A DNA stretch of 64,000 bases. It comes from Cyanoderma ruficeps. Lineage: Eukaryota > Chordata > Aves > Passeriformes > Timaliidae. Below the pieces are notes generated by a model, which was not told the origin of the DNA, did not search any database, and was given only the letters and a program-made list of their open reading frames with translations. The stretch covers positions 6,532,081-6,596,080 of the forward strand of contig VZDJ01000219.1 of assembly GCA_008694505.1 (NCBI GenBank). Direction: 5' to 3'. The position numbers were made by a program, and so were the translations under genes. Position 1 is the first letter of the stretch. Every line of letters starts with the position of its first letter. Below are positions 61,461 to 64,000 of this stretch, in pieces.

Positions 61461-64000
61461 CTCTGGTTTTGGAGAGTTTATACAAATAGGAAGGTTCCTG
61501 ATTCACCTTCTTACTGAAAAAAGCATTTCTGAAAGTGCTTTGCTCACACTTAATGACTCCAGTTCCAGTCTTCCTCACAGTTTTACAAAACTACAGCCCC
61601 TCCAGTGACTCTTCCTCAGTACACTTGGTGGCTGAAGGATTACACACTCTCCTATCTAGCTATTAACATCTATCTTTTCGTATTTCCATATCATCCTTAT
61701 GATTATGTTGGTACTGCTCCCAATGGACCCTTGAATTGTATTTCTCAATTGTGATAAAATCTTGTACATGGAAACAATTTTGATGACAAATCTCTTGAGA
61801 GGTCCTGACGTTGCCCCATTAGCACGTTCGTTAGCCTGCTGCACACTGTGCTTCTTCAATACCACGGTTAAGAGGGCTTGAGCTATTAATCTAAAATTAA
61901 TTTTTTTAAAAAATATTCCATTATTCAATAAATAATTAGAACAATTATTTGTTCTCAACTATGCTATAAGTTTAAATGCTGATGCTAAAATGTAGTGTCA
62001 GACCTGTAATCTCTGAGTCAAGCACATGGAAGCAGTGCAGTCCCACCTATTCTTTGCCCAGTTGCCTGAAAATAGGGAGCAGTGGGATCTCCAGGATGCA
62101 ACAGAGATCAGGACAGGCAAAGTCTCTGCCAAGTGTCTGTACCTCCTGTCAAGGTCATCCTTGCTCAGCCACCTGATTTCTACTGATGTGAATTGAAAAT
62201 GCTATTGGCCACAAAATGCTTTTAACTTTTTAAAATTTTACTTTGAAAGTATTGAAAAAGTTAGGGAATGTCTATTTTAACTGCCGTGTCCAGGTAAAAG
62301 TCAGAACGAACATACCAGTAAGAGAAGAAGGTGTAAAGGCACCTCACTGACATTTATCCATGTGTGGTCTTCCCAAAGTGTGATTTTATTTTATTTTATT
62401 TTTTTGGCAAGTGAAGCTTGCCTGTTCAGCTCCAATAAGCAAAACGCCACAGCGATTCCCAAAGTAATGTCCTGGCCCCAGTGCACATGTTAGCAGGAAT
62501 TTCTCCTCTTGTTTTCCTTGTTATGAATGTAACCTGATATGTTACTTTTTAGGTTCTTGAATAGGTGCCATAATCTACTGGGGCTGCCCGAGGTCAAGCT
62601 CGTTCTGGGATCTCTGGCTCTGCTGACAGAGCCCGCTGGATTTTGGGGCCTTGGAGCAGCATTCCTTGGGCTGTGGGAGATGTGGGTGAACACGGGTGGC
62701 TCTGGGCTGTTGGAGGAGGAAGAAGAGGATGCTCTGGTGTTTGTATGGAAAGAGAATATGGCAATGCCCTGTGTGAGACCAGCTCCAACACTGCAAATGA
62801 TTTTGGTTTTGTTTTCTCCTTACAAAAGCACCATAATCCCAGCAAATAAAATGGCACAGCACAGGTGATCCCAATGAAGCCAGCCAAGATATTTATGGAG
62901 CCCACAGCTAAATAAGGAGCTCAGATGTGAGGCCAGAAGAAGCAAGTCCATGTGATTTGAATTACAATTCAGTTTGCTTTAGGATTTTCTAGTTGAAAGA
63001 CAAAAGTTGGCCCTCCCAGCCTGGTGCAGTGTAAGAGAGACCTATTAAATGGCACTGGAGATTGTACTTTCAACCACCTAGAAAATATCTTTAGATAAAC
63101 ACTTCCTCTGACATTAAAACTTTCAGAGTTTTAAATAGTGAGATTTAATACAGTATAGTAAATTGTACACTGCAACCAGATCAGGATTCTGTTATCTGAA
63201 TGCCCAGTGTGCTGTGTGCTCTCCTGTGTTAAAAATCTCCTCCTTTGCTGAAAAAAATCACAGCCCATTTCACTCCCAGTTAGCTGCTCATAAGACTTTC
63301 TTGATATTTTTCAATTCTTTTAGTGACATCTAGTGAAACTTGGGGAAAGTGCAAGTTCGGTTGAACTCCAAGGCTTGATCAATCCCACTCCAGTAGCAGA
63401 TGCTTCACAAAGAAATGCCCAAAGTACTGCATCTTATTTCATTTACTGTCCCTTAAGCTGCTGTCTAAGAAGTGCACAAAAAGCATTCTGGCCACTAAAA
63501 ATTTTGAAGTTTAAGCTCATACTCTGGTTAAACACTTTAGGCATTCGAAGCACAGAAATAATTTGCTCTTTGTTCCTTTTAACTTTGGGTATATATTTAG
63601 AATAACTTTTATATCTTAAATTTTGCCTTCTATTATTGATGCCATTGCTCCTCCACACTTGAAGGCTCCAAATATTTCAACTTCTACACAAAACACCCCA
63701 AACTTTTGTAGGAGTTCAAGCTACACATTTTCAATACTTGGTATTCCTGCACTTACTGAAAAGTCAGATTTGGTCTGCTTGTTGCTCTGGGCCAGTCCAG
63801 ACTGGATGTGAAATACTCTTTCATCAGCAAATGAAGTTTTCAACAGAAATGGAAAACGTATGCCTGCTACCTAGAAATCAGCTAAAAACTTCAAAGGAAG
63901 AGTAACTGCCTCCCACAGAGCAGCATCCACATGCAACAGCTTTTAACAGTGTAACTTCTTTTTCTCAAAGTACAAACCCTAGTGGCTTCCATAAAGGTCT
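61461..64000. other. non-coding stretch to the window end
   Basis: AT-rich unique DNA with a TTTTA pentanucleotide patch (62383-62405). The GC-richer part at 62575-62870 has overlapping ORFs on both strands (up to 109 codons) without domain. No repeat family, RNA gene or splice-supported exon was seen. Confidence 0.6.
62383..62405. repeat. TTTTA pentanucleotide microsatellite
   Basis: About four units of TTTTA ending in a T run. Simple sequence with no further meaning seen. Confidence 0.85.

Noticed and set aside
1..64000. CRISPR arrays, bacterial operons, tRNA or rRNA genes
   Set aside because: None seen; the repeats are vertebrate retroposons and the sequence has the look of avian nuclear DNA.

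Overview
The window looks like vertebrate nuclear DNA from a bird, most likely a songbird. The main evidence is eight fragments of CR1 LINE, the dominant avian retroposon, with its typical 3' end (the 'AAGGTCCCTTCCAACCCAAACCATTCTRTGATTCT' type of ending, seen on both strands). One fragment (14852-15090) resembles, from memory, a passerine CR1-J subfamily. A solo long terminal repeat of an avian endogenous retrovirus at about 35198-35585 agrees. Nothing points to bacteria: there are no long ORFs, operons or RNA operons, and the longest ORF in 64 kb is 198 codons, in a locally GC-rich patch. The window opens with an assembly gap (11 Ns) and has one unresolved base at 6858.

Layout. 26-4863 is unique non-coding sequence. 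4864-5098 is a long TG/TC-rich microsatellite. 5099-14851 is AT-rich unique DNA with some blocks that look conserved. A CR1 lies at 14852-15090, then unique DNA to a second CR1 at 23649-23890. Unique AT-rich DNA follows to the solo LTR at 35198-35585. Between 37.0 and 39.9 kb lie three CR1 pieces, a purine-rich tract and a perfect 12-bp minisatellite (38161-38232). 44590-45050 is a small GC- and CpG-rich island in otherwise CpG-poor sequence. From there to the end the DNA is unique, with three more CR1 pieces (55871-56069, 59747-59870, 61321-61460).

I recognise no protein-coding gene, tRNA, rRNA or named non-coding RNA. The best coding candidate is a 101-bp segment at 60466-60566 with a good branch point, polypyrimidine tract, acceptor and donor, and an open, protein-like frame; I cannot name the gene. 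A 44-bp segment at 49825-49868 also has good splice signals but is much weaker. The window is therefore best read as part of a gene desert or a very large intron. Its possible function would lie in conserved regulatory blocks, the CpG-rich island, or one or two isolated exons. Because so little is coding, there is no gene network to describe. I found no evidence of a new multi-gene system.
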